From NCBI RefSeq assembly GCF_963675165.1, contig NC_087388.1, positions 1,776,800-1,840,799 on the forward strand: a stretch of DNA of 64,000 nucleotides, in the 5' to 3' direction. The position numbers and the translations under genes are program-made. The stretch comes from Halichondria panicea. Lineage: Eukaryota; Porifera; Demospongiae; Suberitida; Halichondriidae. The notes beneath the pieces are model-generated. The model was given only the letters and a program-made list of their open reading frames with translations, had not been told where the DNA came from and made no database searches. This document shows positions 1-12,389 of this stretch, in pieces (position 1 is the stretch's first letter; each line of letters begins with the position of its first letter).

Positions 1-4
1 CTAG

Positions 5-70
5 TTGGATAGAACACTTCCTCTAACCAATCAGATTGCGGTATTTTAATAGGCAAACATGATCTAAATT
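5..70. repeat. Dispersed repeat, copy 1
   Basis: About 65 bases starting TTGGATAGAACACTTCC recur almost unchanged at 31638-31702 inside an intron of the TTC27-like gene. Both copies share the motif CTAACCAATCAGATTGC. No ends or target duplication could be defined, so the element type is unknown. The rest of 71-250 shows nothing recognisable. Confidence 0.6.
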
Positions 71-260
71 AATGTAGCAAAGCTAGCTAATTCAGTTTGC
101 GCATGTGCAGGCCTATATTTTAATTGGCCTGGATTCGAGGCTAGTGTTGACAATGTATAATGCTGAAGTCAGCACTTACTAAAAAACAATAATAACTTTC
201 TAATAAGGCGACCTTCACCAAGTTCAGCAAGAACCTTCCAGAAGCATACGACCTCTTTCT

Positions 261-577
261 AGTTGGGCGGAGCCCGACCGTCCCTGACGGGAGGTCGGGT
301 TGCAAGCCTATCTGGAATTTGTTCTGCGCATTATGTAGTACTGCTATGAATATTATTATTCTCAGGTGGGTGTTAACCGACTTGATGACGTTGTAAACCA
401 CAGGATGGCACAGCAATACTGCATGCGGTTTTGCAACTAGATGCAAGCGGAAGTGTAACCAAGCCACGTGAAAAATGCTGCAATCTGATAGGGCGCCACT
501 ATAGTGGCGCTAGAACAAATCCCAGATAGGCTTGCAACCCGACCTCCCGTCAGGGACGGTCGGGCTCCGCCCAACTA
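261..577. mobile_element. MITE, MULE-like, 317 bp, with 9-bp TSD
   Basis: The ends are inverted repeats of more than 50 bp, starting TAGTTGGGCGGAGCCCGACC and ending in the reverse complement. The exact 9-mer ACCTCTTTC flanks both sides (252-260 and 578-586). A 9-bp target duplication with long inverted repeats is the hallmark of Mutator-like elements. No coding capacity is seen in the centre (314-523). Its right duplication ends only 46 bases before the giant MULE at 633. Confidence 0.85.
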
Positions 578-632
578 ACCTCTTTCCAGAACTACTCCGA
601 AAGCTGAGGCACTTAGTAGAAGTTTCTTTTTG

Positions 633-723
633 ACTAACCGTTAGAAACAGTGAAAAACCATTTATTAACGTTACGTAAAGGTTATATCACGTGATCCACA
701 CAGCGCTATACAGTGCAGTAAAG
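633..723 (+). repeat. Left terminal inverted repeat of giant MULE
   Basis: This 91-bp stretch begins ACTAACCGTTAGAAACAG and matches the reverse complement of 12390-12480 with about four differences. It contains the palindromes TCACGTGA and AGCGCT. The unique repeat then passes into the minisatellite arm. Confidence 0.9.
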
Positions 724-749
724 TACGTGAAATGCATGAGAGCTAGAGA

Positions 750-2660
750 GTGTTCATTGGTGTGTATGTGTCTGTGAGTGTTCACTAGTGTCAGCCAGTG
801 ATCATGGGTGTATGCCAGTGTTTACTAGTGTGTGTCAGTGTATGCCAGTGATCATGGGTGTATGCCAGTGATCATGGGTGTCCGTGAGTGTTCGCTGGTG
901 TCTGCCAGTGATCATGGGTGTCTGTGAGTGATCATGGGTGTCTGCGAGTGTTCGCTGGTGTCTGCGAGTGTTCGCTGGTGTCCGTGAGTGTTCACTGGTG
1001 TCTGCCAGTGATCATGGGTGTCTGCCAGTGATCATGGGTGTCTGTGAGTGTTCGCTGGTGTCTGCTAGTGTTCTCTGGTGTCTGCCAGTGTTCCCTGGTG
1101 TCCCTGAGTGTTCCCTGGTGTCTGCAAGTGATCATGAGTGTCTGTGAGTGTTCGCGGGTGTCTGCCAGTGTTCATGGGTGTCCATGAGTGTTCGCTGGTG
1201 TCTGCCAGTGTCTGTGAGTGTTTGCTGGTGTCTGCCAGTGATCATGGGTGTCTGCCAGTGATCATGAGTGTCTGCCAGTGATCATGGGTGTCTGCCAGTG
1301 ATCATGGGTGTCTGCCAGTGTTTACTAGTGTCTGTCAGTGTATGTCAGTGTCTATGGGTGTCTGTGAGTGTTCGCTGGTGTCTGCCAGTGTCTGTGAGTG
1401 TTCGCGGGTGTCTGCCAGTGATCATGGGTGTCTCAGGAGTGCCTGTGAGTGTTCTCTGGTGTCTGCCAGTGATCATGGGTGTCTGCCAGTATTCTCTGGT
1501 GTCTGTGAGTGTCCGCTGGTGTCTGCGAGTGTTCGCAGGTGTCTGCCAGTGATTATGGGTGTCTGTGAGTGTTCGCTGGTGTCTGCCAGTGTTCGCTGGT
1601 GTCCGTGAGTGTTCCCTGGTGTCTGCAAGTGATCATGAGTGTCTGTGAGTGTTCTCTGGTGTCTGCCAGTGATCATGGGTGTCTGCCAGTATTCTCTAGT
1701 GTCTGTGAGTGTTCGCTGGTGTCTGTGAGTGTTCGCTGGTGTCTGCGAGTGTTCGCAGGTGTCTGCCAGTGATCATGGGTGTCTGTGAGTGTTCGCTGGT
1801 GTCTGCAAGTGATCATGAGTGTCTGTGAGTGTTCGCGGGTGTCTGCCAGTGATCATGGGTGCCTGCCAGTGTTCGCTGGTGTCTGTGAGTGTTCGCTGGT
1901 GTCTGCGAGTGTTCGCTGGTGTCTGCGAGTGTTCCCTAGTGTCTGTGAGTGTTCGCTGGTGTCCGTGAGTGTTCACTGGTGTCTGCCAGTGATCATGGGT
2001 GTCTGTGAGTGTTCGCTGGTGTCTGCGAGTGTTCGCTAGTGTCTGCGAGTGCTCACTGGTGTCCGTGAGTGTTCCCTGGTGTCTGCAAGTGATCATGAGT
2101 GTCTGTGAGTGTTCGCGGGTGTCTGCCAGTGATCATGGGTGCCTGCCAGTGTTCTCTGGTGTCTGTGAGTGTTCGCTGGTGTCTGCGAGTGTTCGCTGGT
2201 GTCTGTGAGTGTCGCTGGTGTCTTTAAGTGAGTGAGAGTGTCTGCAAGTGTTCGCTGGTGTTTGCCAGTGTCGATGTGTGTCTGTGAGTGTTCGCTGGTG
2301 TCTGCCAGTGATAATGGGTGTCTGCCAGTGTTCGCTGGAGTCTGTGAGTGTCGCTGGTGTCTTTAAGTGAGTGAGAGTGTCTGCAAGTGTTCGCTGGTGT
2401 TTGCCAGTGTCGATGTGTGTCTGTGAGTGTTCGCTGGTGTCTGCCAGTGATCATGGGTGTTTGCTAGTGTCTTTGAGTGTTCCCTAGTGTCCTTTGGTGT
2501 CTATGAGAGTTCACTGGAGTCTGCTAGTGTCCCTCGGTGTCTGTGCATGAGTGTTCCCTGGTGTCTGCTAGTGTCCCTCGGTGTCTGTGAGTGTCTCGGT
2601 GTCCGCATGAGAGAGTCTGTGAGTGCATGTTCCCTGGTGACTGCGAGTGAATAAGAGTGT
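750..2660 (+). repeat. Left minisatellite arm of giant MULE, about 95 units of 20 bp
   Basis: The array is built from 20-bp units of the form GGTGTCTGTGAGTGTTCGCT and GGTGTCTGCCAGTGATCATG, mixed in higher-order blocks. A few single-base length slips are seen near 1430 and 2210-2360. Open frames in this stretch are repeat artefacts and encode no recognisable protein. The same units occur in inverted orientation at 10750-12385. Bases 2661-2894 hold no feature I could identify. Confidence 0.95.
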
Positions 2661-2894
2661 CAGCAATTGTATATGTACTTATAGTATCTAGTTCAGTCAG
2701 TGAAGTGCATGCCCTACGCCTAGACAAGTTGCATGGGCGGAGTCCAACCAACTACGTCTAGACTATGATTATGAATGCATGTGTCCACAATGTAACTATA
2801 GAATCAAGAATGGACAAATATGAATCCAGTAGTAAGCAATTAATGCACTATAGAGTATAGTTTAGTTTAGTCAGTTCAGTTCACAATGAGCAGT

Positions 2895-5800
2895 TCACAA
2901 TTTTCGTTTCACTCTGTCTCTTGTTGTTGACTTTGGATGAAAGAAATCCGAAAGACTGTCGTGTAAAGCCAACTCGCGAGAATGTTTGCCCAGTTTGGCA
3001 CTAGAACTTGGAGATATGATCACATCGCTAGGCAAAGGAGTGGCCACAGCAGAAGTGGAACTTGGAGATATGATCACATCGCTAGGCAAAGGAGTGGCCA
3101 CAGCAGAAGTGGTGACAGAGGATACGACAGGAGTGGTATTCACGTGCACAGTTGCAGCTACAGCAGGAGTGGTGACGGAGGATACGGCAGGAGTGGTGAC
3201 GGAGGATACGACAGGAGTGGTATTCGCGTGCACAGTTGCAGCTACAGCAGGAGTGGTGACGGAGGATACGGCAGGAGTGGTGACGGAGAATACGGCAGGA
3301 GTGGTAATCACGTGCACAGTTGCAGCTACAGCAGGAGTGGTGATGGAGGATACGGCAGGAGTGGTAATCACGTGCACAGTTGCAGCTACAGCAGGAGTGG
3401 TGACAGAGGATACGGCAGGAGTGGTGACAGAGGATACAACAGGAGTGGTATTCACGTGCACAGTCGCAGCCACAGCAGGAGTGCTGGGAGTTGTAGTCAC
3501 AGCTATATAAAAACAAAAAAAGTGTATATTATTACTGGTATATAACATGCAGAATAATGTCATGCACATAATTATAATTATATCAAGTGTATTGTATATG
3601 TAACAGTCAGATAACATACCAATCTTTAGTTGTTTGACAAGTTTTGGTGGCCATCTTTTATCATCAACAAAAATAGCCAAGCAGCTCCTCCTTACAGTGT
3701 TTTTGTTTGGTTGAAAGGCCGTGTCTGTACAACCAAGCTTGAGGAGAGGCCTCTTGATACCACCCCTGCCTAATTTTAATCTCCTGATAGTGAGACTAAA
3801 ATCCTCATCAATGTGAACCAGCTCATTTACTCTGCTCATCCACATGACCACAACTGGACGCCTTTCTAGAGTAGAACTCCTCATGAATGCCAAAACCTAT
3901 ATGACAAAAATGTAATGCATATATGCACAAAAATAATAATAATTATATAGATATAATTATAGTCCCTTCAATTGCATATTTTAATGGATCTCATTAATTG
4001 GTCAACAGCATGTACGATAATATAGAAGATATACCACAGCTATACTTGGAGCCTATATACATGCATGCATGCATAATACATTTATAACTCGTGCATGCAT
4101 GTGCATACCTCGTGTTTTTGCAGTGTAGCTGTGACCAAGCAGATGCTCTGCACTGTTTCGAAGAAACTTGAGGCTGAGCACGAAGTTTGTGATTTGGCTG
4201 TTGTTGATTGAACTCTTTTTGATGCTTTGTGTACAATGAAGTGCATCGCCTCAGCAACAATAGTACTAACACACTCGGCCTGCATGAATAATACTGGAGT
4301 ACGGCACAAGTATATACCATGCATGCATATTTTTATCATTAAGTATCCACGCAGGCTGACAATGATGCATGTGTTCTAATTTTAAACCGCACCTACAACT
4401 TATAACAGATTAGAAAGTACCTTGTTGCATTCTTCATCACCATCCTCTTCTTTCTGCAGCTCATTTGTATCACTTTCGTACACCATGTTGATAAACTGCA
4501 TATACATGATGATTAACAGACACGTAATAAATTAAAAAGGGCCATGCATGCCAGTACATTGCTAAAATTCTTACAAATGCACGTGTAACATATATATATA
4601 TACCTTCTCCAGAAAGTAGAAGGAGATTGCCCAGCTCAAAACATTACGGGAGACCATAGAGTGGGACTCACTTCCCTGGAGGTCTTCCCTGATCTCCTGA
4701 ATTCTCTCTTCACCACTTTCCAGCATTGTCTTACCCTGTCTGATGATCCATCCGACAAGGGATGAGTACTTCCCACTTTCACAAGCTCTCTGGAAATCCC
4801 CGTACACAGTGCATTCCTCTGCCGTTACTGGCCCACAAGAGGGGAGCTCAAATGGGATCAGGAGTACTCTGGATAGCACTCTGCATGTATATATAGTGTA
4901 TATATAGTGTAAATAGCTGTTGTATAACCAAGAGTGCATGACACTGCATGCATTTACTATAATGACGACAATTAATAATAACAGTGCATGCCTGCAACTA
5001 TAATAAAACAATTGGCACCCACCTGTCCATCTCGTCTGCTCCAAAGTTTGTAGCGACAATGGGAATGCTGAATGGCTTGCGTGCACCGCTTCTCAGATTT
5101 ATAGTTTTCTGCCCATTGTAGAGGTCGATACACAGCTCCCCTAAATCCAACTGGTTCGACCGTGACCCCCTACTTTTGGTAGGATCGTCTATGCCATACG
5201 GCAAGGTGGATCTGGAAGATCGCTCTAGCATTCCAGCATTCGTCCCCTTGGAACAAATTCCATTATGAGCACAACCAAAGAGTGCAAGTGCTGCCTTTAT
5301 AGCAGTCGATTTGCCAGTCCCTGATTCTCCTGTCGCAACCGTAACAGCACAACCACCGTACTTGTCTATGACTGTACGGTAGTGGAAGGACATCACAGCA
5401 CCTGATACAACCAACAACCCAGGAATAAGATTATGATTGAGACACTTCTTCAAATTAAGGAAGAAATCGACAGCACTGGAAAGGCTCAGTGGTTTCCGGA
5501 CAACAGCTGTCACATCATCCATCATAATCTTGTCACTCTCCATTATTGACTCTCTCTTCAACCAGACATGAGGATTGGATACTTCCGCTACTTCCTCTCC
5601 ATTTGAATCTAGAAAGCATTTTGAATTCATCGCAAAAATTCCGGATTGTTGTTGACCAGACACCATTACTGCTTTCTTGGTTTGTAGACCACCTTGAACA
5701 TTGCGTTTCAGAAACTGCACAAAGAATGCCACATGGTTATTTGACTCAAAACCGCAGGACATCGCTCCAGGTCCGAAGGAGTAGTTTATTTGATCAATAA

Positions 5801-7089
5801 ACTTGTTCTTTGCATTTAGAGAACTGGCTGTGAAAAAACATTCCCTGAAAAAAGGAAAAACATTACACATTACAGTGACTATCAATACAGGTTGCACACT
5901 ATACCACAAAGGTTAACCCTGCATGGAGCATAATGCAAGCTTAATACCTTAAAGGTGGTACACCTCAACACCACCTATATCAATACAGGTTGAACACACT
6001 ATACCACAAAGGTTAATTAATTACCCTGGAGCATTGAGCATAATGCAAGCTTAATACCTTAAAAGTGCATGGTACACCTCAACACCATGCAGGTACTCTT
6101 TTAAAGTTGCTGTGAGGGAAAGGTCTGTGGAAAGGACATTAACACTTGTACTAAATGTAACTATGGTTTTAGATAGCTATACCTTGTTAGTTCTAGTGAT
6201 AGCTTTAGTTGCCTGACCTTAGTTCTGTATTAGGTTCTAGAAACTTTTCTAGTTGTCTGTAAATAGCATGACTTTTGTGTGTCTCTGTCAGACTGTGTGT
6301 ATACTGATTCCGATTGTTGTTACCTGAACCTCTGTCTGTCTGATCTATAGCTAAGCTAACCGGAGGCTTACACCCCCTGCCACAAGGTGTAGTGTGACGT
6401 TTCAGTGAACAGACCACAAGAACCACACTGAGTAGCAGGTCAAGGGTGTGTTCTTCTCAACTGATAGAGCAAACCAACCACTGGCCACTATAGCTAATTA
6501 CTTAGTCTATAGGGAATTACAATTTAAAGCAAAGGTATATCCTAGTCTATATACATGCATGCATTTCAGATTTGTACACATTATCTACTACAAGTAACAC
6601 ACCTGCTTAGGTTTTCTTCAGCATCTTGTTCCCTTTTTACAAGGACGAAATAGCCAGTGTTGGTACCAGCCTCAGCGATGTACAACAGCTTCATAGCAAA
6701 ATCGTTCAGGATGTGTTTCACCCCCTTTGATGTAATGGTGCCCGATACCCCTTTCTCCCAATCATTGAAAAAGGACACTTTTGCTTGCACCTGCAATCAC
6801 ATCAATGAAGCAACAAACTCATAACCTCAAGTAATATTTATAGTCGTGTCGTGTTTTATGTAGCATAATTAGAACACACATGCAGTTACACACATGCATA
6901 AAATTATAATTATACATGATGTACTTACATTCATAATACCATGATAGTGTAAATTACCTTAGTATCTTCATACTGTTGACTACCAGCTTGACTAGCAGAC
7001 GAGAATGAGACAAAGGAGGGGGAGTCAAGTAGTGAGGCATGACTACTGGAGTCGAAAGCCGATTGTTCATCATCACCATCAAAGTCCAT
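2895..7089 (-). CDS. MULE-borne P-loop ATPase (DUF927/helicase-like?), 8 exons, 849 aa
   Basis: The exons on the minus strand are 7089-6958, 6790-6603, 5844-5023, 4880-4604, 4495-4421, 4279-4109, 3896-3620 and 3502-2895. All junctions are GT-AG and the sum is exactly 850 codons. The N-terminus is acidic and Ser-rich. Exon 3 holds a Walker A motif, GESGTGKST (about residues 276-284), then a likely Walker B, LPYGIDDP, and a sensor-like PIVATN. This layout resembles primase-helicase or DUF927-type ATPases, but the family is inferred and not certain. The last exon carries Thr/Val/Ala-rich tandem repeats, then a basic C-terminus. The gene lies wholly inside the giant MULE, divergent from the transposase, so a role in transposition is plausible: target choice, strand handling or replication. 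A captured host gene is the alternative. Confidence 0.75.
2990..3500 (-). repeat. Coding tandem repeats in the last exon of the ATPase gene
   Basis: Direct repeats of about 24, 60 and 84 bp encode repeated TTPAVSSVTTPAVAATVHV-like blocks. Two near-identical 60-bp units lie at 2999-3110. The repeats keep all frames open, which produces spurious antisense frames. A low-complexity Thr/Val/Ala tail of this kind is likely disordered. Confidence 0.85.
5879..6098. repeat. Tandem duplication of about 105 bp in an intron of the ATPase gene
   Basis: Two adjacent copies (about 5879-5982 and 5983-6098) share TATCAATACAGGTTG, ACTATACCACAAAGGTTAA and GCATAATGCAAGCTTAATAC. They lie in the second intron, between exons at 6603 and 5844. 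The rest of that intron (6100-6600) shows nothing recognisable. Confidence 0.8.
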
Positions 7090-7373
7090 AGCAAATAGAC
7101 ACACTGACACACAAGTAATAGAAACTTGGCAAAGGAGTAGCAAATATAGCACGAAATCCGAATGAAATGTCAACAACTAGCTATCTTGTAACAACTAAAT
7201 CCTTGCAATCTGCATGCCTAGTGCCTCTTGCGCATGCGTTTCCTTCCACTTCCTGAAATTCCTGTGGGAATACTATACAATTTGTTTTTTGTGCGGGAGA
7301 TAGCCGGTGAATTGATTTCATGCAAGAGTCAAGTTGATAGTCAAGTTGAAAGTCGTTTAAGAGGTATTACAAC
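7090..7373. promoter_or_regulatory. Shared divergent promoter region of the MULE genes
   Basis: The two start codons (7089 on minus, 7374 on plus) are separated by 284 bases with no other gene. Both genes must be transcribed outward from this gap, so it is the inferred bidirectional promoter. No specific TATA or operator motif could be assigned with confidence. Confidence 0.5.
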
Positions 7374-10300
7374 ATGCAGAGCAGTGATGCAAGTGACTCT
7401 CTCCTCAACTTTCACACTACATCCCAATCCTCCCAACAGAGCAGTGCGAGTGCCTCTACTAGTGCCCAACAAAGCAGTGCGAGTGCCTCTACTAGTGCCC
7501 AACAAAGCAGTGCGAGTGCCTCTACTAGTGCCTCTCTCCTCAACCAATCCCAACAGAGCAGTTTAAGACTCAGTGTAAGTGACTCTATCCCTCATCAACT
7601 TCCAAACTAGTCTCAATCAATCCCATGCATGTGATCCCCCCAACAGAGCAGTGAGAGTGCCTCTACTAGTGCCACTAGTGCCTCTCTTCTCAACCAATCC
7701 CAAGAGAGCAATTCAAGCAGCCTCAGTGCAAGCATAGATGCAAGTGACACTCCCCGGCGAAAGAAATTCCTTTGCTCAGTTTGTAACTCCAGCTATGCCT
7801 TCCAAACTGGTCTCTCCAGACACATTAAGGACAAGCATCGAGATAATAGTGATGACTATTTACAATGCCAATTCTGCGAAAAAAGGTATATGAACTAATT
7901 ATTGTAGACCTAATATTTAAATGTATACGGAGTGAGTCTATAATTATACGGATCTATTGTTATATATAGTCACGTGTTCATCATTATTTACTTAGTTTTG
8001 CAACATCAACAAAATGTGATGGGGTTGCCGCTCTATAATGTGATGAGGCTATTATAAGGTGCATTCCATATTAAGAGCTTTTTGTGGGGATGTTTGTTCA
8101 AAATTCTTTTTTTGTGATAATTATTACGTTTAGTCTCATTTCAACTGAAGTTTTTGGGACCTGTAGGTTCAAAACTATATCAAGTCTATCCACTCATATG
8201 GGGACAAGTCATAAAGAAAATGTTCTGATAAAACACGATTCTTTCAGTGACGTTGCAGCATTTCATGAATGGAAAAGTAAAGAAGAAAGGCAAACACAGT
8301 CCTCATTTGTACAGTCGTGTGGAACAAAGCGAACAAAAAGCACTGAGTATACTTACTATTACTGCAACAGACAGGGACATTTTTGCTCACGATCAAATGG
8401 CAAACGTGTTATGAAATCACAGGGTACCTGCAAACTGGTGGAACATTGCACAGCATATATTAAAATGACCAAATGTGTTACTGACGGTACCGTGTCTATA
8501 CAATATTGCACCAGCCATTCTCACGAAGTTAATATTGGACACCTCCGCCTTCCGAATGATGTGAGAGTTTCTATTGCCACAAAGCTTCAAGATGGAATCC
8601 AATCTGATAAGATATTGGATCAGATACGAGACAATGTATCTCCGAAAACACTAGGAAGAGAACATCTCATAAGTAAGCAAGATATCCACAACATTGAGAA
8701 GCAATTTTGTGTAGATGGAGTACAGAAACACCTAAATGACTCCCAGAGTGTAAATGCATGGGTACAAGAGCTTCACTGTTCTGAGTACTCTCCTGTGCTT
8801 TTGTATAAAATGCAGGGAGTAGAAGATGTGGCTATCGGAACAACTTCTGCATTTAGCAGAGATGATTTTGCCCTATGCATTCAGACAAAATTCCAATGCG
8901 ATATGCTATCAACGTTTGGGAAGAACGCAATATGCATAGATTCTACACACTCTACTAATCAGTATGATTTTTTACTAAACACGATCATGGTGATTGACGA
9001 GTTTGGCGAGGGGATACCAGTTGCTTACTTGATAAGCAACCACGAAACTGGAGCAGTTATTGAGGCATTCTATGAGGCAATAAAATGTCAAGTTGGCATG
9101 ATTGAACCTTTGGTTTTCATGACTGATGATGCACCACAATACTTTACCGCTTGGCAAAATCAATTCGGGCGTAACTCTCGAACACAAAAACTGTTGTGTA
9201 GATGGCACTTAGACAAAACTTGGAGGGGAGCTATACGTGAGAAGGTATCTAGCGACCTTCAACCAGAAATTTATCGCTATTTATTGGTGTTACTACATGA
9301 AACAACATTAGCAGAATTTAACAAAAAACTACAACAATTTCTAAGTTTTTTGAAGGAAAAGAAACAGCATTTGTTCCTGGAATACTTTCAGAAAAATTAC
9401 TGTAATCGTACAAGCCAATGGGCAACTTATGCAAGATGCTACACAAGTGTAAATACGAACATGCACATAGAAGCTTTCCACCGTCTTGTAAAAACTGTTT
9501 ACTTTCAGCAAAAACAAAATAGGAGAGTAGATGCACTTTTGAACGTTCTTCTGAAATTGGCCAGAGACAAAGCATTTGAACGACTCATCAAGACTGAGAA
9601 GGGAAAGCTCACTCACAAGATTTCAGAAGTGAACAAGAGGCACACAAGTGCAGAGAAAGTGAGTGAGTGCACTACTGTGACATCAATATCGCAAGATCAC
9701 TGGACCATAAAATCAGCACAAGGCCAGAGCAGCTATACTATCAAAAAGTCTTCGCCACAAGCATGCTCTTCTTGTCCACTCAAGTGTTCCCACTGTGGAG
9801 TGTGTATGCACATGTATTCATGCACATGCCTTGATAGCATATTGCATAGTACAGCCTGCAAACATGTGCACTTAGTGCACATGCACATGCAGCAACAACT
9901 CAGTTGTACAGAACAATCTGATGAGCAATCTACGGGTGATACACTCAATCAGTCTGACAATGAGGAATACTCCACAACATTTCCTCAATATTTGGAAAGA
10001 ACAAATTCAGACAACAAATTTCTTACAGAATCGCTTGTCACTACTTGCAGGGAAATACAGCAGATTATTCCGAGTATATCGAACATAGCTGCAAAGAGAG
10101 CCGCTAACAAACAATTGAAATCAACTCTATCTCTACTTAAAGCTTCGATTTCAAGTGAAAATGTTACGCTGCAACCTACAAGGAAGTATGCAGCAAATAA
10201 GCACCATGAGAAGCAACAGAGGTTTTACTCAACAAGACAGAAAAAAGCAAGTACATCAAGTAGATGGAGTAAACCAACTGCAGAAGAGCAGGTATCCATC

Positions 10301-10474
10301 AGCAATGAACTAGCCACAATTGAAGTTAAGTTTTGCGGTATTTGTTTTAAGGAAGATGACGGTAACTCTGAATGTGACTTCAATGAATGGGTTGAATGCT
10401 GTGGGTGTGATATCTGGATACATACAACTTGTAGTAGCAAACGTGGTGACTTAGAATTTTGTCATTTTTGTTGA
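7374..10474 (+). CDS. MULE transposase (C2H2-DDE-SWIM-PHD), 3 exons, 915 aa
   Basis: The exons are 7374-7574, 7647-7885 and 8167-10474. The GT-AG junctions keep frame and total 916 codons. The N-terminus is Ser/Gln-rich, with three copies of a 30-bp repeat at 7438-7530. Two C2H2 fingers follow, the second one split by intron 2. A Cys/His domain of FLYWCH/FAR1 type precedes the MULE core. Candidate catalytic residues are Asp in CIDSTH (about 405), Asp in MTDDAP (about 467) and Glu in NMHIEAFH (about 581), with the CRWH motif between them. A SWIM-type zinc finger (SCTC then CKHVH, about 700-716) and a C-terminal PHD finger (about 870-914) close the protein. It should cut at the 91-bp TIRs and leave 9-bp duplications. 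The frame is unbroken, so it may be active. Confidence 0.88.
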
Positions 10475-10749
10475 TAGTATAGATAGATCTAATTATGTAT
10501 ATATACACATCATCATATTAAATAATTATGACATAAATGTTATTGACAATTACAGTCTTAAGGATTTTTCAGTAACTTTGTGATGGACAGCCATACTCTG
10601 CGGTCCTCCACACTCTGCGGTCCTCGATCGGGGATTAAGTCACTACAGTGCCATAGACTTGCAACCTGTAATGTTAGTAAAGAGAGAATAGATTTAATTA
10701 AATGTATATACTATATGTACTGTCTCTCTGTATTGATTAACACGGACAC

Positions 10750-12385
10750 TGAGACACTCTCACTCAGTCGCAGAAATGCATGCAGGAACTCACAGACACC
10801 TTGGAACACTTGCAGACACTCTCAGATACCGAGGGACACTAGGGATACTAGAATACACTGTCACTCACTCAAAAACACCAGTGAACACTCACAGACACCC
10901 AGGAACACTCATAGACACTGGCAGACACTCTCATTCACTTGCAGACACCAGCAAACATTGGCATACACCCATGATCACTGGCAGACACTCAGGAACACTC
11001 GCAAACACTCTCACTCACTCGCAGACACCAGCGAACACTGGCATACACCCATGATCACTGGCAGACACTCAGGAACACTCGCAAACACTCTCACTCACTC
11101 GCAGACACCAGCGAACACTGGTATACACCCATGATCACTGGCAGACACTCAGGAACACTATAACAAACACTCTCACTCACTCGCAGACACCAGCGAACAC
11201 TGCATGGCATACACCCATGATCACTGGCAGACACTCAGGAACACTAACAAACACTCTCACTCACTCGCAGACACCAGGGAACACTCACAGACATCGAGGG
11301 ACACTAGCAGACACCAGTGAACACTCACAGACACCCAGGAACACTCATAGACACTGGCAGACACTCTCACTCACTTGCAGACACCAGCGAACACTGGCAT
11401 ACACCCATGATCACTGGCAGACACTCAGGAACACTCGCAAACACTCTCACTCACTCGCAGACACCAGCGAACACTGGCATACACCCATGATCACTGGCAG
11501 ACACTCAGGAACACTAACAAACACTCTCACTCACTCACAGACACCAGGGAACACTCACAGACATCGAGGGACACTAGCAGACACCAGTGAACACTCATAG
11601 ACACCCAGGAAAACTCATAGACACTGGCAGACACTCTCACTCACTTGCAGACACCAGCGAACACTCACAGACACTAGCGAACACTCGCAGACACCAGCGA
11701 ACACTCACAGACACCCATGATCACTGGCAGACACCAGTGGACACTCACGGACACCAGCGAACACTCACAGACACTAGCAAACACTCGCAGACACCAGCAA
11801 ACACTCACAGACACCCATGATCACTGGCAGACACCAGTGAACACTCACAGACACCAGCGAACACTCAGAGACACTAGAGAACACTCGCAGACACCAGCGA
11901 ACACTCGCAGACACTAGAGAACACTCGCAGACACCAGCGAACACTAGCAGACACCAGCGAACACTCACAGACACCCATGATCACTGGCAGACACCAGTGA
12001 ACACTCACGGACACCAGCGAACACTCACAGACACCAGCGAACACTCACAGACACCCATGATCACTGGCAGACACCAGTGAACACTCACAGACACTAGAGA
12101 ACACTCGCAGACACCAGCGAACACTCACAGACACTAGAGAACACTCGCAGACACCAGCGAACACTAGCAGACACCAGCGAACACTCACAGACACCCATGA
12201 TCACTGGCAGACACCAGTGAACACTCACAGACACCAGCGAACACTCACAGACACCAGCGAACACTCACAGACACCCATCGACACTGGCATACACTGACAG
12301 ACACTAGTAAACACTGGCATACACCCATGATCACTGGCTGACACTAGTGAACACTCACAGACACATACACACCAATGAACACTCA
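10750..12385 (-). repeat. Right minisatellite arm of giant MULE, about 80 units of 20 bp
   Basis: These are the same 20-bp units as the left arm but inverted (AGACACCAGCGAACACTCAC and ACACCCATGATCACTGGCAG). The outermost units mirror the outermost units of the left arm in order. The inner part has its own higher-order repeat containing CACTCTCACTCACTCGCAG. Bases 10475-10749 carry no gene; a short direct repeat (CACTCTGCGGTCCTC) occurs at 10597-10625. Confidence 0.95.
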
Positions 12386-12389
12386 TTCA

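Noticed and set aside
938-2454. Several open frames of 65-107 aa on both strands rich in CLPVFAGVCECS or HSQTPANTRRHQ
   Set aside because: They are translations of the 20-bp minisatellite in different frames. The same happens at 10776-11974. No start context or family supports them as genes.
740-2660. Possible CRISPR-like array
   Set aside because: Units are contiguous 20-bp tandem repeats without unique spacers, in a eukaryotic genome, and they are mirrored at the other end of a transposon.
2982-3545. Plus-strand frames of 187 and 174 aa opposite the ATPase tail
   Set aside because: They arise because the coding tandem repeats keep all frames open. The minus frame joins the ATPase exons in phase.
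7228-7610. Frame of 112 aa (NKAVRVPLLVP repeats) overlapping the transposase start
   Set aside because: It is an alternative frame of the same 30-bp repeat. The Ser-rich frame joins in phase to the C2H2 exon.
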